Shown here in pieces: positions 17,514-26,336 of a stretch of DNA of 64,000 nt. A model generated the notes under the pieces. It searched no databases and was not told the origin of the DNA. It was given only the letters and a program-made list of their open reading frames with translations. The stretch is from NCBI RefSeq assembly GCF_900101685.1, contig NZ_FMZZ01000009.1, positions 124,001-188,000 on the forward strand, read 5' to 3'. Numbering within the stretch: position 1 is the stretch's first letter; each line of letters begins with the position of its first letter. Origin of the DNA: Actinokineospora iranica (GTDB lineage: Bacteria > Actinomycetota > Actinomycetes > Mycobacteriales > Pseudonocardiaceae). The position numbers were made by a program, and so were the translations under genes.

Positions 17514-17701
17514 CGGCGGCGCACGACGTGCACGACGCCGACGACCAAGCCCGCAGGCAGGCCCATCGACACCGCCCACAACCAGGGCGCCTGCCGGTCC
17601 ACAGCGGCGAGAACGAAGATGGCGACGACCGCCAGCAGTCCGACGGCGAACAAGAGGAACGCGACGCGCAGAGCCCTGTCGCCGTGTGTGGAGGCGGTCA
17701 T
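17510..17701 (-). CDS. Small two-helix membrane protein
   Basis: The 63-residue protein has two predicted membrane helices (about 11-32 and 39-58) and a terminal RRR, so its C-terminus is probably cytoplasmic. The ATG at 17701 has TATCCT (aggata on +, 17708-17713) six nt upstream, a good leaderless promoter, which supports it being a real gene despite its size. No family is recognised. It converges on the HAD gene with a 4-bp overlap. Confidence 0.7.
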   Translation of the reverse strand: MTASTHGDRALRVAFLLFAVGLLAVVAIFVLAAVDRQAPWLWAVSMGLPAGLVVGVVHVVRRR

Positions 17702-17902
17702 GGGAACAGGATAGGCATGTGAACCGTTTCGCCCTCAGCGAAGCCACCGGGTAACGCTGAGGTGGTGCTGAGGCGAACTTAGTGCCGTGGCATAGGCTGG
17801 AGCGACGCGCCCCGGGCACGCCCCAGGGCGCGTTCGTCTTGCGCGGGGCGAGGGTCAGTGCCGCGCGGGACGAGACAAGACGACGAGGGAACGGTGAGAT
17901 CA

Positions 17903-18289
17903 GTGCCGACCGGCAAGGTCAAGTGGTACGACTCGGAGAAGGGCTTCGGGTTCGTCACGCAGGACGGTGGCGAGGACGTCTACGTCCGCGCGTCCGCGCT
18001 GCCAGCGGGGGTGCCCGGGCTCAAGGCCGGGCAGCGCATCGAGTTCGGCGTCGCCGACGGGCGACGCGGGCCGCAGGCGCTGTCCGTCCGGCTGATCGAT
18101 GCGCCGCCCTCGGTGGTCGAGGCGCGCAGGCGGCCCGCTGAGGAGCTGCACGGGCTGGTCGAGGACATGATCAAGATGCTGGAGTCCGCGGTTCAGCCTG
18201 ATCTGGCGCGGGGGCGGTACCCGGATCGGAAGGTGACCAAGCGGATGGCTGAGGTTGTGCGGGCCGTCGCTCGGGAGCTTGATCCGTAG
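17903..18289 (+). CDS. cspB: Cold-shock domain protein with C-terminal extension (CspB-like)
   Basis: Residues 3-66 form a cold-shock domain with the RNP1-type motif [19 protein letters not shown]. The usual VFVH is VYVR here, so the second RNA-binding motif is slightly altered. A helical basic tail (67-128) of unknown function follows, with length close to mycobacterial CspB. It probably binds single-stranded RNA/DNA and acts as an RNA chaperone. The GTG at 17903 (GKVKWYD start) has GGTGAG upstream; the frame is open to 17858 without homology. Its 3' end is followed at once by the palindromic repeat at 18316-18459. Confidence 0.88.
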   Translation: MPTGKVKWYDSEKGFGFVTQDGGEDVYVRASALPAGVPGLKAGQRIEFGVADGRRGPQALSVRLIDAPPSVVEARRRPAEELHGLVEDMIKMLESAVQPDLARGRYPDRKVTKRMAEVVRAVARELDP

Positions 18290-18315
18290 GTCGCTGTTGC
18301 CGCTTGCTGGGGCTG

Positions 18316-18459
18316 CTCGATGGGGTGGAGTGGTTTCTTCGGGGCCCCTAGAAGGAAGATCGCCGTGTGAAAGACGGGTGGGAAGCCTTCGGCCTCACAC
18401 GCGCGAAGCCAGCTTAGCGATCTTCCTTCTCCCCCGAAGAAACCACTCCACCCATCGAG
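18316..18459. repeat. 144-nt nested palindrome, member of a dispersed intergenic repeat family
   Basis: The outer arms start CTCGATGGGGTGGAGTGG (18316-18344) and return as CCACTCCACCCATCGAG (18431-18459), nearly exact over 29 bp with one base missing. A second 14-bp stem is perfect: AGAAGGAAGATCGC (18350-18363) with GCGATCTTCCTTCT (18417-18430). Inside is a third 7-bp stem, CGTGTGA (18364-18370) with TCACACG (18395-18401). The element fills the gap between the convergent cspB and DUF2771 genes and could terminate both. The CTCGATGGGGT core recurs near 26.2 and 30.5 kb. Confidence 0.88.
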
Positions 18460-18476
18460 CACCTGGCGGCTTGGGG

Positions 18477-18932
18477 TTAGGGGCGGGCTTGCAAGATCCA
18501 GTAGCCGCTGACCAGGAGTTGGTTGCCGTTGATGACGGCCAGTTTCTGGACTGCGGCTATCAGTAGGCGGTCTGCGTTGTCCGGTAGTTCGAGGGTGTAG
18601 GCGTACTGGTTGTCCTTGGGGAAGAAGACGCGGCTGCTGGCGTCTACTCGTTGGCCCTCTCGGTCGAGGTAGGAGAAGGCGACGCCCCAGGGGCTTTGGG
18701 CTATGTCCGCGGGTACTGAGACCTGGACTGGTTTGCCTGGGCGGATGCGCAGGCTGGCCACCGCGTCCTCGTTCTGGAGGCATTCCTGGGTGCCTACCTC
18801 GCAGAGGATCTGTGGGGTCACGCGGACTGTCTTGCCGTCGGCGTAGAAGGTGACCTCGGGGGGCTGCGGTGTTCCGCAGGCGGTGAGGACGGCGGCCGCG
18901 CAGGCCAGGGCAGCGGTCAGGACTCGGCGCAC
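18477..18932 (-). CDS. DUF2771 lipoprotein
   Basis: The 151-residue protein has a lipoprotein signal with lipobox VLTAC (Cys19) and a secreted beta-rich domain. It carries a cysteine pair in ILCEVGTQECLQ and the conserved QVSVPADIAQSPWGVAF and YWILQARP segments of DUF2771. It is probably anchored to the outer face of the membrane. The function is unknown. It lies 10 nt after the large MFS gene in the same direction, as do Rv0875c and Rv0876c in mycobacteria, so the two are probably co-transcribed and may act together. Confidence 0.88.
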   Translation of the reverse strand: MRRVLTAALACAAAVLTACGTPQPPEVTFYADGKTVRVTPQILCEVGTQECLQNEDAVASLRIRPGKPVQVSVPADIAQSPWGVAFSYLDREGQRVDASSRVFFPKDNQYAYTLELPDNADRLLIAAVQKLAVINGNQLLVSGYWILQARP

Positions 18933-18942
18933 GGGTGGGACC

Positions 18943-20886
18943 CTACGGGTCCTGGTGGACGGTGTGGGGTGGTGGTCCCTCGGGTAGTGCCGCCGGGCGG
19001 AAGCGGCCCCTGGGCTGGCGGGTGGCGCGGCCGGGGTGGGCTGGGCGGTCGCCGCCGAGGCCGGGGATGAGGGTGGCGCCTCGGCGGGACATCAGGGTTT
19101 GGGTGAGGCCCAGGGCCAGCATCGCCGAGACGACCAGGAAGCCGACCCACCAGATGGGGGGCAGCAGGACGCCCACCGCGCCGCCGAACACCCAGCCCAG
19201 TTGCAGCACGGTCTCCGAGCGGCCGAATGCCGAGGCCCGGGACTCTTCGGGGAGGTCGTCTTGGATCACCGCGTCGAGGCTGTTCTTGGCCAGGGCGCTG
19301 GCGATGGCGCCGACCAGGCCGACGAGGGCGGCGGTGGCGATGCCCGCCGCGAAGGTGGCGACCACGGTCGAGGCCAGGGCGCCGATCGCGCAGCCCAGGA
19401 CGACCTGCTCCGGGTTGCCCACGTGCAGCCGGGCGCCGATGCCGTTGCCGACGAAGCTGCCCAGGCCCGCCGCGCCCGCGATCAGGCCGAGTAGCAGCAC
19501 CTGCTGGAACGGGGCTGCCTCGTGTTCCGCGCGGACCGCGAACGCGGCGAACATCATCAGGAAGCCGGTGAGCACGCGGATCGTGCCGTTGCCCCAGAGC
19601 GACACCACGACGTGGCGGCCCATGGGCTGGCGTTTCGCCTTCTTCGGGTGGGCGCTGATGGAGGCGGGCACCTCGCCCTCGGTGACCTCGACCCAGGCGG
19701 GGATGCGCAGTGCCTGGACGGCGCCGAACAGGCAGATCACCACGGTGAACCAGAGCGCGCCCGGTGAGTCGAAGATGTTGGCGAACAGCGCCGCGAACGC
19801 GCCGAAGACCCCGCCCGCGGCCAACCCGAACACCGTCAGCCGGGCGTTGGACTTGGCGAGTGTGATCTCCGGCGGCAGCACTCTCGGGGTGATCGCTGCC
19901 TTGAGCACGGTAAACGACTTCGACAGCACCATCTTGCCCAGCGCCGCCGGGTAGAGCATCCAGTCGTCGAAGTGCATGGCCATGATCACGCACATGAGCG
20001 CCTGACCGGCCGAGGCGGCGCACATGGCGAAGCGGCGGCCGCGTTGGAGCCGGTCGAGCATCGGGCCGATGACCGGGGCCAGCAGCGCGAACGGGGCCAC
20101 GGTGATCAGCAGGTACAGCGCGACCTTGCCCTTGCTCTCGCCGCTGGCGGCGGAGAAGAACAGGGTGTTCGCCAGGGCGACGGCCATCGCGGCGTCACCG
20201 GCGTAGTTGAGCATGGTGGCGTAGGTGAGCGAGGTCAGCCCGGACTTGTCGGCGCCGTCGGCCCTGGTCGCCTTGTGGAAGGCGTTTACCGCCTGGCTGG
20301 TCAGCTGCTTGCCGCGCAGCGCGGCGACTCGGGTGACCGTCAGCTTCTTGGGGAACTGCGGCGCGCCGGGCACGGGCGGCTCTTCGCGGTAACCATCGTC
20401 CCGGTAGTGCTCATCCCGGTCAGGGCTGTCGCGGTAGCGGTTATCGCGGTAGTGCTCGTCGCGGTAGTGCTCGTCGGAGTAGCGACTGTCCGGGCGGCGG
20501 TCTTCGTACCGGCTGTCGTATCGATCGTCGTAGCGGCGGTCTTGGTAGCGGTCGTCATACCGGTCGCTGTAAGGACGGTCGCGGTACCGGTCGCCGTAGG
20601 TCTCGTACTCCGGCTCGTCGGGGCGCTCCAGCCTGCGCGTGGGGTTGCGCGGCGGCGGGCCGTAGCGGCGTGGGGCGTGCGGCGGCGGAGGCGGCTCGTG
20701 GTTGGCCCAGCTTCTCGGCTGTCGTGGTTCCGGCTGTCGTGGTTCCGGGTGCGGCGGCTCCGGGTCGCGCCAGGGTGGCTGGGGCGCGTCGGCCCAGCCC
20801 CGGCGGGCTTTGCGGCCCGCGCCGAACCGGCCTTCGCGGCCTCGACGGCCGGATGGCGGTTGATCAGCGGGGCCGTTGCGAATCAC
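18943..20886 (-). CDS. MFS transporter with a long disordered, RDY-repeat N-terminal tail
   Basis: This 647-residue protein combines a cytoplasmic tail of about 175 residues with a 12-helix MFS-like domain (about 195-600). The tail starts Pro/Arg-rich and then carries about 75 residues (94-167) made almost only of R, D, Y, E and S in DRY/YRD-type units. The membrane part includes conserved SLTYATMLNYAGDAAMAV and AFGRSETVLQLGWVFGG. It matches Rv0876c in position. The substrate is unknown. It is followed by the DUF2771 lipoprotein gene after 10 nt. The GTG at 20886 is the only start that keeps the whole tail; shorter starts are possible, so the tail length is less certain than the membrane part. 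Confidence 0.85.
   Translation of the reverse strand: MIRNGPADQPPSGRRGREGRFGAGRKARRGWADAPQPPWRDPEPPHPEPRQPEPRQPRSWANHEPPPPPHAPRRYGPPPRNPTRRLERPDEPEYETYGDRYRDRPYSDRYDDRYQDRRYDDRYDSRYEDRRPDSRYSDEHYRDEHYRDNRYRDSPDRDEHYRDDGYREEPPVPGAPQFPKKLTVTRVAALRGKQLTSQAVNAFHKATRADGADKSGLTSLTYATMLNYAGDAAMAVALANTLFFSAASGESKGKVALYLLITVAPFALLAPVIGPMLDRLQRGRRFAMCAASAGQALMCVIMAMHFDDWMLYPAALGKMVLSKSFTVLKAAITPRVLPPEITLAKSNARLTVFGLAAGGVFGAFAALFANIFDSPGALWFTVVICLFGAVQALRIPAWVEVTEGEVPASISAHPKKAKRQPMGRHVVVSLWGNGTIRVLTGFLMMFAAFAVRAEHEAAPFQQVLLLGLIAGAAGLGSFVGNGIGARLHVGNPEQVVLGCAIGALASTVVATFAAGIATAALVGLVGAIASALAKNSLDAVIQDDLPEESRASAFGRSETVLQLGWVFGGAVGVLLPPIWWVGFLVVSAMLALGLTQTLMSRRGATLIPGLGGDRPAHPGRATRQPRGRFRPAALPEGPPPHTVHQDP
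20386..20607 (-). repeat. Degenerate codon repeats encoding the Arg-Asp-Tyr tail of the MFS protein
   Basis: Short imperfect units reading as DRYRDR, DRYDDR, EHYRDE and similar, with the DNA motif CGGTAGTGCTCGTC recurring, fill this interval inside the coding region. The pattern is mixed 9-, 12- and 21-bp rather than one clean period. Confidence 0.75.
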
Positions 20887-20959
20887 AGGACCATCCTGCC
20901 GTACCGAGGGCTATAGCAGTACTCGGACGCGGCGGTCGAGGAGGTGAAGCGCACAAGTC

Positions 20960-21757
20960 TCAGTCGCTGTCCGTGGCGAACCGGACCCGGAAGAGCTTCG
21001 GCCACAGCTTGCCGGTCACCAGGAACTCGTCGGTGCCGGGAACGGCGGCGATCCCGTTGAGCACATCGGTGTTCACCCGCTGCTGGGGCGGGAGCAAGCC
21101 GGAGAGGTCAGCGACGCCGGTGACCTCTCCGGTCTCGGGATCAACGCGCACGATCTGGTCGGTCTGCCACACGTTCGCGTACACCGTGCCGTCGACGCAT
21201 TCCAGCTCGTTCAGCTTGCTTACCGGGCCGCTGTCAGCGCGGACCCGGACGTCCCCGAGTTCGGCGAACGTGTCGGGGTCACGGAAAGTCAGCACATCGG
21301 AGCCGTCGCTCATGACCAGCCTGCCGCCCGCGACGTCGTGGCAGAGGCCCCACCCTTCACCCTCGTAGCGGACCCTGCGGCGCTCGGCCAGGGAGGCGCG
21401 GTCGCGCTCGATGGCCACGCCCTCCTGCCAGGTGAGCTGCCAGATGCGGTCGCCGACCACGGTGATGCCCTCGCCGAAGAGGTCCGGCGGCAGCGCCGCG
21501 CGGCTCCGCACGGCCCCGGTCACCGGGTCGGTGGCCCGCAGCTCCGACCGGCCTTCCTGCCCGGTGCCCTCGTAGAGGACGCCGTCGGCGAGTTCGAGGC
21601 CCTGGGTGAACGCGGCCGTGTCGTGCGGGATCTCGGCGACCACCTCGACCCGCAGCCGGGGGGCGCCATCGGCGGAGCCGGGGCCGGGCGCGCTCGTCGC
21701 GCAGCCCGCCGCGAGGCACGCGACGGCGGCGGCGAGCGCGGTCAGGCGGGCGGACAC
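20960..21757 (-). CDS. Glutaminyl-peptide cyclotransferase, secreted lipoprotein type
   Basis: The 265-residue protein has a lipoprotein signal peptide (LAAGC lipobox, about Cys19) and a five-blade beta-propeller of the plant/bacterial glutaminyl cyclase type. It shows EIPHDTAAFTQGLEL, YEGTGQEGRSELR, LTWQEGVA, GEGWGLCHD, NELECVDGTVYANVW and VLNGIA. These enzymes convert N-terminal Gln to pyroglutamate on exported proteins. The GTG at 21757 was chosen because the signal peptide starts there and a CACGCT box sits six nt upstream; the longer frame is antisense to DUF3027. It is divergent from the DUF3027 gene with a 55-bp shared promoter. Confidence 0.9.
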   Translation of the reverse strand: MSARLTALAAAVACLAAGCATSAPGPGSADGAPRLRVEVVAEIPHDTAAFTQGLELADGVLYEGTGQEGRSELRATDPVTGAVRSRAALPPDLFGEGITVVGDRIWQLTWQEGVAIERDRASLAERRRVRYEGEGWGLCHDVAGGRLVMSDGSDVLTFRDPDTFAELGDVRVRADSGPVSKLNELECVDGTVYANVWQTDQIVRVDPETGEVTGVADLSGLLPPQQRVNTDVLNGIAAVPGTDEFLVTGKLWPKLFRVRFATDSD

Positions 21758-21815
21758 GGCACAAGCGTGACACGGCTGTGTGGCCCGATCGGGGCGTGGG
21801 GCACAATCAGGCGTG

Positions 21816-23207
21816 ATGACCTCGACGCCAGCTCCAGAAGCCGTGACCGACCCCGCGCTGATCGCGGCGGTCGAGTTCGCGCGCGCCGCCGCGCGGGTCC
21901 AGGCCGGGGCGGAGGTCGGCGAGCACGTCTCCGTGCGCGTCGAGGACGCGAACTCGGCCACCCACCTGTTCGAGGCCGACAAACCCGGCTACCGCGGCTG
22001 GCGCTGGGCCGTCACCGTGGCCAGCGCGGGCCAGGGCGAGCCGGTGACCGTCAGCGAGGTCGTGCTGCTTCCCGGCCCGGACGCGCTGGTCGCGCCGCCG
22101 TGGGTGCCGTGGCAGGACCGGGTCCAGGCGGGCGACCTCGGCGTCGGCGACCTGCTGCCCACCGCGCCCGACGACCCGCGCCTGGCGCCCGCGTACCTCC
22201 AGTCCGACGACCCGGCCGTCGAGGAAGTCGCCATGGAGACCGGCATCGGCCGGACCCGGGTGCTGTCCCGCTTCGGCCGCGTCGACGCCGCGGAACGCTG
22301 GCAGAGCGGCGAGTTCGGCCCCGGCGCCGACATGGCCCGCAACGCCCCGGCGCCGTGCGGCACCTGCGGCTTCTACCTGCCGGTCGCGGGTTCGCTGCGC
22401 GCGGCTTTCGGTGTCTGCGGCAACGAGATCGCCCCCGCCGACGGCCGCGTCGTGCACGCGGGCTACGGCTGCGGGGCCCATTCCGAGGCCGAGGTCGAGC
22501 AGGTCTCCCCGGTCCTGGTGGCCGACCTGATCTACGACGACGCCCAGCTCGACATCGTGCGCGTCGCCCCGACCGAGGACGAGCCGCCCGCCGAGGACGA
22601 GTCGGCCGCCGAGATGGCCGAGGTCCCCGAGGTCCCGCCCGTGGACGAGGCCGCCCCCGCGGACCCGGTCGAGGTGACCGAAGACGCGACCGGCGAACCT
22701 CTCGCCGAGGAGAGTGCCGCCGAGCCCGGTGCGGACGACTCGACCGAGGCCGAGCCCGCGGCGTCCGCCGAGCCGGATGCGGCCGCGGAGCCCGACGCGG
22801 CTGCCACTGAGTCGGATGTGGCCGCCGAGTCGATCGAAGGCGTGTCCACCGAACCGGTCGTCAGCGACCAGGCCGCTGTCGAGCCGGACGCGGTTGTGGC
22901 GTCCGTCGAGCCGGTGGGCGAGTGGGCTGGCGTCGAACCCAGCGTCCCCGCTGGCATCGCGGGCGCGCCCGCTGGTGACGAGCCGGGCGAACCGGTTGGT
23001 GTCGAGTCCGGCGCGGCCGAGGTGACCGCCGACTCGGTCGAGGCCGAATCCGAGCCGGGCGCGGGTGTCGAAGACACCGGTGACGGCGCGGGTGGGAGTG
23101 CCGGGCAGCCGTCGGCGGAGGCCGTCGAGCAGGCTGTGGCCGGGGTGGAGTTGGGTGAGATCGCCGCTGACCCGTCCGGTCAGCCCGAGTCCGACCAGCG
23201 CGGGTGA
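21816..23207 (+). CDS. DUF3027 protein with cysteine cluster and long acidic tail
   Basis: The 463-residue protein has a conserved DUF3027 domain in its first about 240 residues. This ends with a CGTCGFYLP ... VCGNE ... GYGCGAHSE cluster that looks like a four-cysteine metal site. The remaining about 200 residues are low complexity, rich in E, A, D, V and P, and are probably disordered. The function is unknown; the family is actinobacterial and sits in this gene neighbourhood (Rv0877-like). The start is ATG 21816 or the adjacent GTG 21813; upstream CACAAT could act as a -10. Its stop overlaps the start of the sacsin-like ATPase (GTGA), so the two are translationally coupled and probably work together. 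Confidence 0.85.
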   Translation: MTSTPAPEAVTDPALIAAVEFARAAARVQAGAEVGEHVSVRVEDANSATHLFEADKPGYRGWRWAVTVASAGQGEPVTVSEVVLLPGPDALVAPPWVPWQDRVQAGDLGVGDLLPTAPDDPRLAPAYLQSDDPAVEEVAMETGIGRTRVLSRFGRVDAAERWQSGEFGPGADMARNAPAPCGTCGFYLPVAGSLRAAFGVCGNEIAPADGRVVHAGYGCGAHSEAEVEQVSPVLVADLIYDDAQLDIVRVAPTEDEPPAEDESAAEMAEVPEVPPVDEAAPADPVEVTEDATGEPLAEESAAEPGADDSTEAEPAASAEPDAAAEPDAAATESDVAAESIEGVSTEPVVSDQAAVEPDAVVASVEPVGEWAGVEPSVPAGIAGAPAGDEPGEPVGVESGAAEVTADSVEAESEPGAGVEDTGDGAGGSAGQPSAEAVEQAVAGVELGEIAADPSGQPESDQRG

Positions 23208-26152
23208 GCGCCCCCGACGACCCGTTCGGCACCGCGGCGCTGCGGGCGTCCGTGCTGAGCGCGTGGGCCTCGTCGCCGACCCGTTTTCGGGAAGACGCCA
23301 ACGCTGAGGAAGACCTTTACCTCGGCGGATACCGGGACCGGCTGCTGGTCGAGCTGGCGCAGAACGCCGCCGACGCCGCCGAGGGGCCCGGCACGCTTCG
23401 GGTGTCCCTTGTGGACGGTGAGGTGCGGGCGGCCAACACCGGGCGGCCGCTGGACGCCGACGGTGTGACCGCGCTGGCGTCGCTGCGGGCGTCGGCGAAG
23501 CGGCCCGCGCAGGGGGTCGGGCAGTTCGGCGTCGGGTTCGCCGCCGTCCTCGCCGTCACGGACGCGCCGCGGGTGGTGTCGGTGGGCGGGGGAGTCGCCT
23601 TCTCCGCCGACGAGACCCGGCGCGCGCTCGCCGACCACCCCGAACTCGCCGCCCGTGCGGCCGACCGCGGCGGGCGCGTTCCCGTGCTGCGCCTGGTGTG
23701 GCCCACGGCAGCGCAAGAGCAGCCGCCCGCCGGGTTCGCGACCGAGGTCCGGCTGCCGCTGCGCGCGGACGTCGACGGCGCCGCGCTGCTCGCGGGCTTC
23801 GCCGCGCAGGCGGTCGACCTGCTGCTCGCCCTGCCCGCCCTGAGCCGCATCGAGATCGGCGACGCCGCGTGGTGGCGGGTCGACGCCGACCCGGCGCACG
23901 TGGCGATCCACGGGCCCGACGGTGTCGCGTCCTGGCTGCTGCACCGGGTCGAGGGCGTGCTGCCACGGGAAATCGTGGCGAGCCTGGGCGTCGAGGCCCG
24001 CGAACGGCCACAGTGGACAGTCTGCTGGGCGGCCAAGGTCGACCAGGACGGTGTGCCGCAACCCCTCGGCGACGACGTGCTGCACGCGCCCACCCCCACC
24101 GACGAGCGGCTGTCCCTGCCCGCGCGGCTGGTGGCGACGCTGCCGATCGAGCCGTCGCGGCGGCGGCTGCGGCCCGGGGCGGCGGCCGACGCCGTGCTCG
24201 CCGAGGCCGCCCGCGCCTACCCGGACCTGGTGGCGCTGGCTCCCGCGGCGCACCGGACGGCGCTGGTGCCGCTGGTCGGCTTCCCGCTGTCCGAAGTGGA
24301 CGACAAGCTGCGCGATCTGCTGCTTGCCGCCCTGCGCAAGGCATCCTGGCTGCCTGCCGCTGGCGAGGAAGAGCCGCGCTGGCTCGCGCCCGCCCGCGCG
24401 CAGGTCCTCGACGTCGAGTCCGACGGCTTGGCCGACCTGCTGTCCGAGGTGATCCCCAACCTCGCCGACGGCGCCCTGTCCGGGCAGCCGCACGCCGCCG
24501 CGCTCGCCGCCCTGGACGTGCCCCGGCTGCGGCTCGCCGAGGTCGTCGCCGCGATCACCGGCACCACCCGCACCCCGCAGTGGTGGCACCGGCTCTACAC
24601 GGCGCTGGCGCCCGCGGCCGAGACCGACGCCACCGCCCGCATGGAACTGGGCGGCCTGCCCGTCCCGCTCGCCGACGGCCGCACCCTGCCCGGCCCGCGC
24701 GGCGCGGTCCTGGTGGACGACGCCGAACTGCTGGACCTGTTGACCCGCAGCGAAGTGGGCGCGCTGCGCGTGGTCCACCCGCGCGCGGCGCACCCGGTGC
24801 TCGAACGCCTCGGCGCGCACCGCGGCAGCGCGGTCGACCTGCTCGACGCGGGCGGCCTGCAGGACGCGGTGGAACGCAGCCTGGACGACGTCGAGTCCGG
24901 TGTGGACATTTCCGGCCTGGTCTCGGTCGTCCTGCGGCTGGTGCGCGACGCCGGTGTGCGCACCGGAGAACGCCCCTGGCTCGGCGCCCTCGCGCTGCCG
25001 GACTCCGTCGGCGACTGGCGGCGCGCGGACGAACTCGCGCTGCCCGGCTCCCCATTGCTGGACGTCCTGGACGAGGACGCGCCCGTGGGCGTGCTGGCCG
25101 AGTCGATCGCCGCGGAGTGGCCCGAGCACGTCCTGACCGCCCTCGGCGTCCTGGACGCGTTCGCGCTGGTCACCGACGAGGCCCCCACCGGCCCCGACCA
25201 CGGCCTGGCCGACGAGGCCGACTGGTGGGACGCCCAGCCCGAGCCCCCGGCCCGCGTCCTCGCCGTCCGCGACCTCGACCTGGTCACCGACGACGCCTGG
25301 CCGCGCGCGCTGAGCCTGCTAGCCGCCGAACCGGACACCTGGCGGGCCCTGCACGAGGCAGGTGGCTACACCGGCTGGTGGATCGCCCGCAACGCCGTCC
25401 TCGACGGCGCCGCCCCCAGCGACTGGCGGCTCCCCGAGGCCGAGGACTTGGCGGGCCTCTACGACGTGCTGCCGGACATCGGCGTGGACCCGCGCGTCCT
25501 GGCCGCCATCGGCGTGCGCACCGAACTGCGCGTAGACAACGCCGACGACGCAGAAGACCTGCTGATCCGCCTAGGCGACCCCGACCGCGGCCTGCACCCC
25601 GGCGCGGTCCTGCGCACCCACGCCGCCCTCGCCGAGGCCGTGTCCGACGAGCTGTTCGACCCGGCCGACGTCCGCCTCCCGGAGAACACCCGCACCCTCG
25701 CGGGCACCGTCTCCACCGACTGCGTCATCCTCGACGCCCCCTGGCTGCTCGCCGTCCTCGAAGAGGACCAGGTGGTCTCGGCGGGCCCCGACTTCGCCCT
25801 GGCAGAACCCTTGGCTGAACTGCTGGACCTCCCCCTGGCCACAGAAGAGGTAGGCGGCGAGATCGCCTCCACCGGCGAGCCCGTCCCCTGGTCCGACCTC
25901 GGCGCGGTGGCCGCGGCCTGCGAACTCCTGCACGTGGAGATCCCCGTCGGCAGCGCCATGGTCCACGACAAACTTCTGGTCCGCACCGCAACCGGCGAAC
26001 ACAACGTCACCTGGTGGGTGGTGGACGACGTCGTCCACTGCGAGGACACCCCCGAGGCACTGGCCCGCGCCCTGGCCTGGACCACCGACCGCTGGACCGA
26101 CCGCCACACCTTCACCGCACTGATCGAGGAACCGGCCCACTACCTCACCTGA
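23204..26152 (+). CDS. Sacsin-like GHKL ATPase (Hsp90-type N-terminal domain) of unknown role
   Basis: The 982-residue protein opens with an Hsp90/sacsin-type ATP-binding domain (about 25-230). The N-box is ELAQNAADAAEGPG, followed by NTGRPLDADGVTALASL and the lid motif GQFGVGFAAVLAVTD. The remaining 750 residues are Leu/Ala/Asp-rich with no recognised domain and look like a large helical scaffold. Sacsin-type proteins act as chaperones or as ATP-gated modules; no histidine-kinase or topoisomerase parts are present. The GTG at 23204 overlaps the DUF3027 stop by 4 bp. The spacer after its end holds members of the CTCGATGGGGT repeat family. Confidence 0.85.
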   Translation: MSAPDDPFGTAALRASVLSAWASSPTRFREDANAEEDLYLGGYRDRLLVELAQNAADAAEGPGTLRVSLVDGEVRAANTGRPLDADGVTALASLRASAKRPAQGVGQFGVGFAAVLAVTDAPRVVSVGGGVAFSADETRRALADHPELAARAADRGGRVPVLRLVWPTAAQEQPPAGFATEVRLPLRADVDGAALLAGFAAQAVDLLLALPALSRIEIGDAAWWRVDADPAHVAIHGPDGVASWLLHRVEGVLPREIVASLGVEARERPQWTVCWAAKVDQDGVPQPLGDDVLHAPTPTDERLSLPARLVATLPIEPSRRRLRPGAAADAVLAEAARAYPDLVALAPAAHRTALVPLVGFPLSEVDDKLRDLLLAALRKASWLPAAGEEEPRWLAPARAQVLDVESDGLADLLSEVIPNLADGALSGQPHAAALAALDVPRLRLAEVVAAITGTTRTPQWWHRLYTALAPAAETDATARMELGGLPVPLADGRTLPGPRGAVLVDDAELLDLLTRSEVGALRVVHPRAAHPVLERLGAHRGSAVDLLDAGGLQDAVERSLDDVESGVDISGLVSVVLRLVRDAGVRTGERPWLGALALPDSVGDWRRADELALPGSPLLDVLDEDAPVGVLAESIAAEWPEHVLTALGVLDAFALVTDEAPTGPDHGLADEADWWDAQPEPPARVLAVRDLDLVTDDAWPRALSLLAAEPDTWRALHEAGGYTGWWIARNAVLDGAAPSDWRLPEAEDLAGLYDVLPDIGVDPRVLAAIGVRTELRVDNADDAEDLLIRLGDPDRGLHPGAVLRTHAALAEAVSDELFDPADVRLPENTRTLAGTVSTDCVILDAPWLLAVLEEDQVVSAGPDFALAEPLAELLDLPLATEEVGGEIASTGEPVPWSDLGAVAAACELLHVEIPVGSAMVHDKLLVRTATGEHNVTWWVVDDVVHCEDTPEALARALAWTTDRWTDRHTFTALIEEPAHYLT

Positions 26153-26184
26153 GCCGTCCTCCTGCCAGGCAGGCAAGCACCCAC

Positions 26185-26305
26185 CAGGTGCTCGATGGGG
26201 TCAAGCAGCAAACCCGAGCATCTGCCAGGAAGAACCTGCGCTCGCCAAGTGCTCCACCCCATCGAGCCAACCCACGAGAGTCCCGAACCACTTCACCCCA
26301 TCGAG
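26185..26305. repeat. Dispersed repeat family: three CTCGATGGGGT copies forming inverted repeats
   Basis: CAGGTGCTCGATGGGGT lies at 26185-26201, and its 11-bp core is returned inverted as ACCCCATCGAG at 26256-26266 and again at 26295-26305. The first copy shares 17 identical bases with the copy at 30575. These copies occupy the 184-bp space between the converging sacsin-like and DUF2530 genes and could form alternative hairpins acting as a terminator. Confidence 0.85.
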
Positions 26306-26336
26306 CAAACCCACACAACCCGACCCCACCCACGGA

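Noticed and set aside
18193-18783. Minus-strand frame of 196 residues with SLSWLRACEAEGFPPVF
   Set aside because: It is read from the palindromic repeat and from antisense of neighbouring genes. Similar false proteins are expected wherever the repeat occurs.
23180-25201. Minus-strand 673-residue frame
   Set aside because: It is antisense to the sacsin-like ATPase; the Gln/Gly/Arg-rich composition is typical of a high-GC shadow frame.
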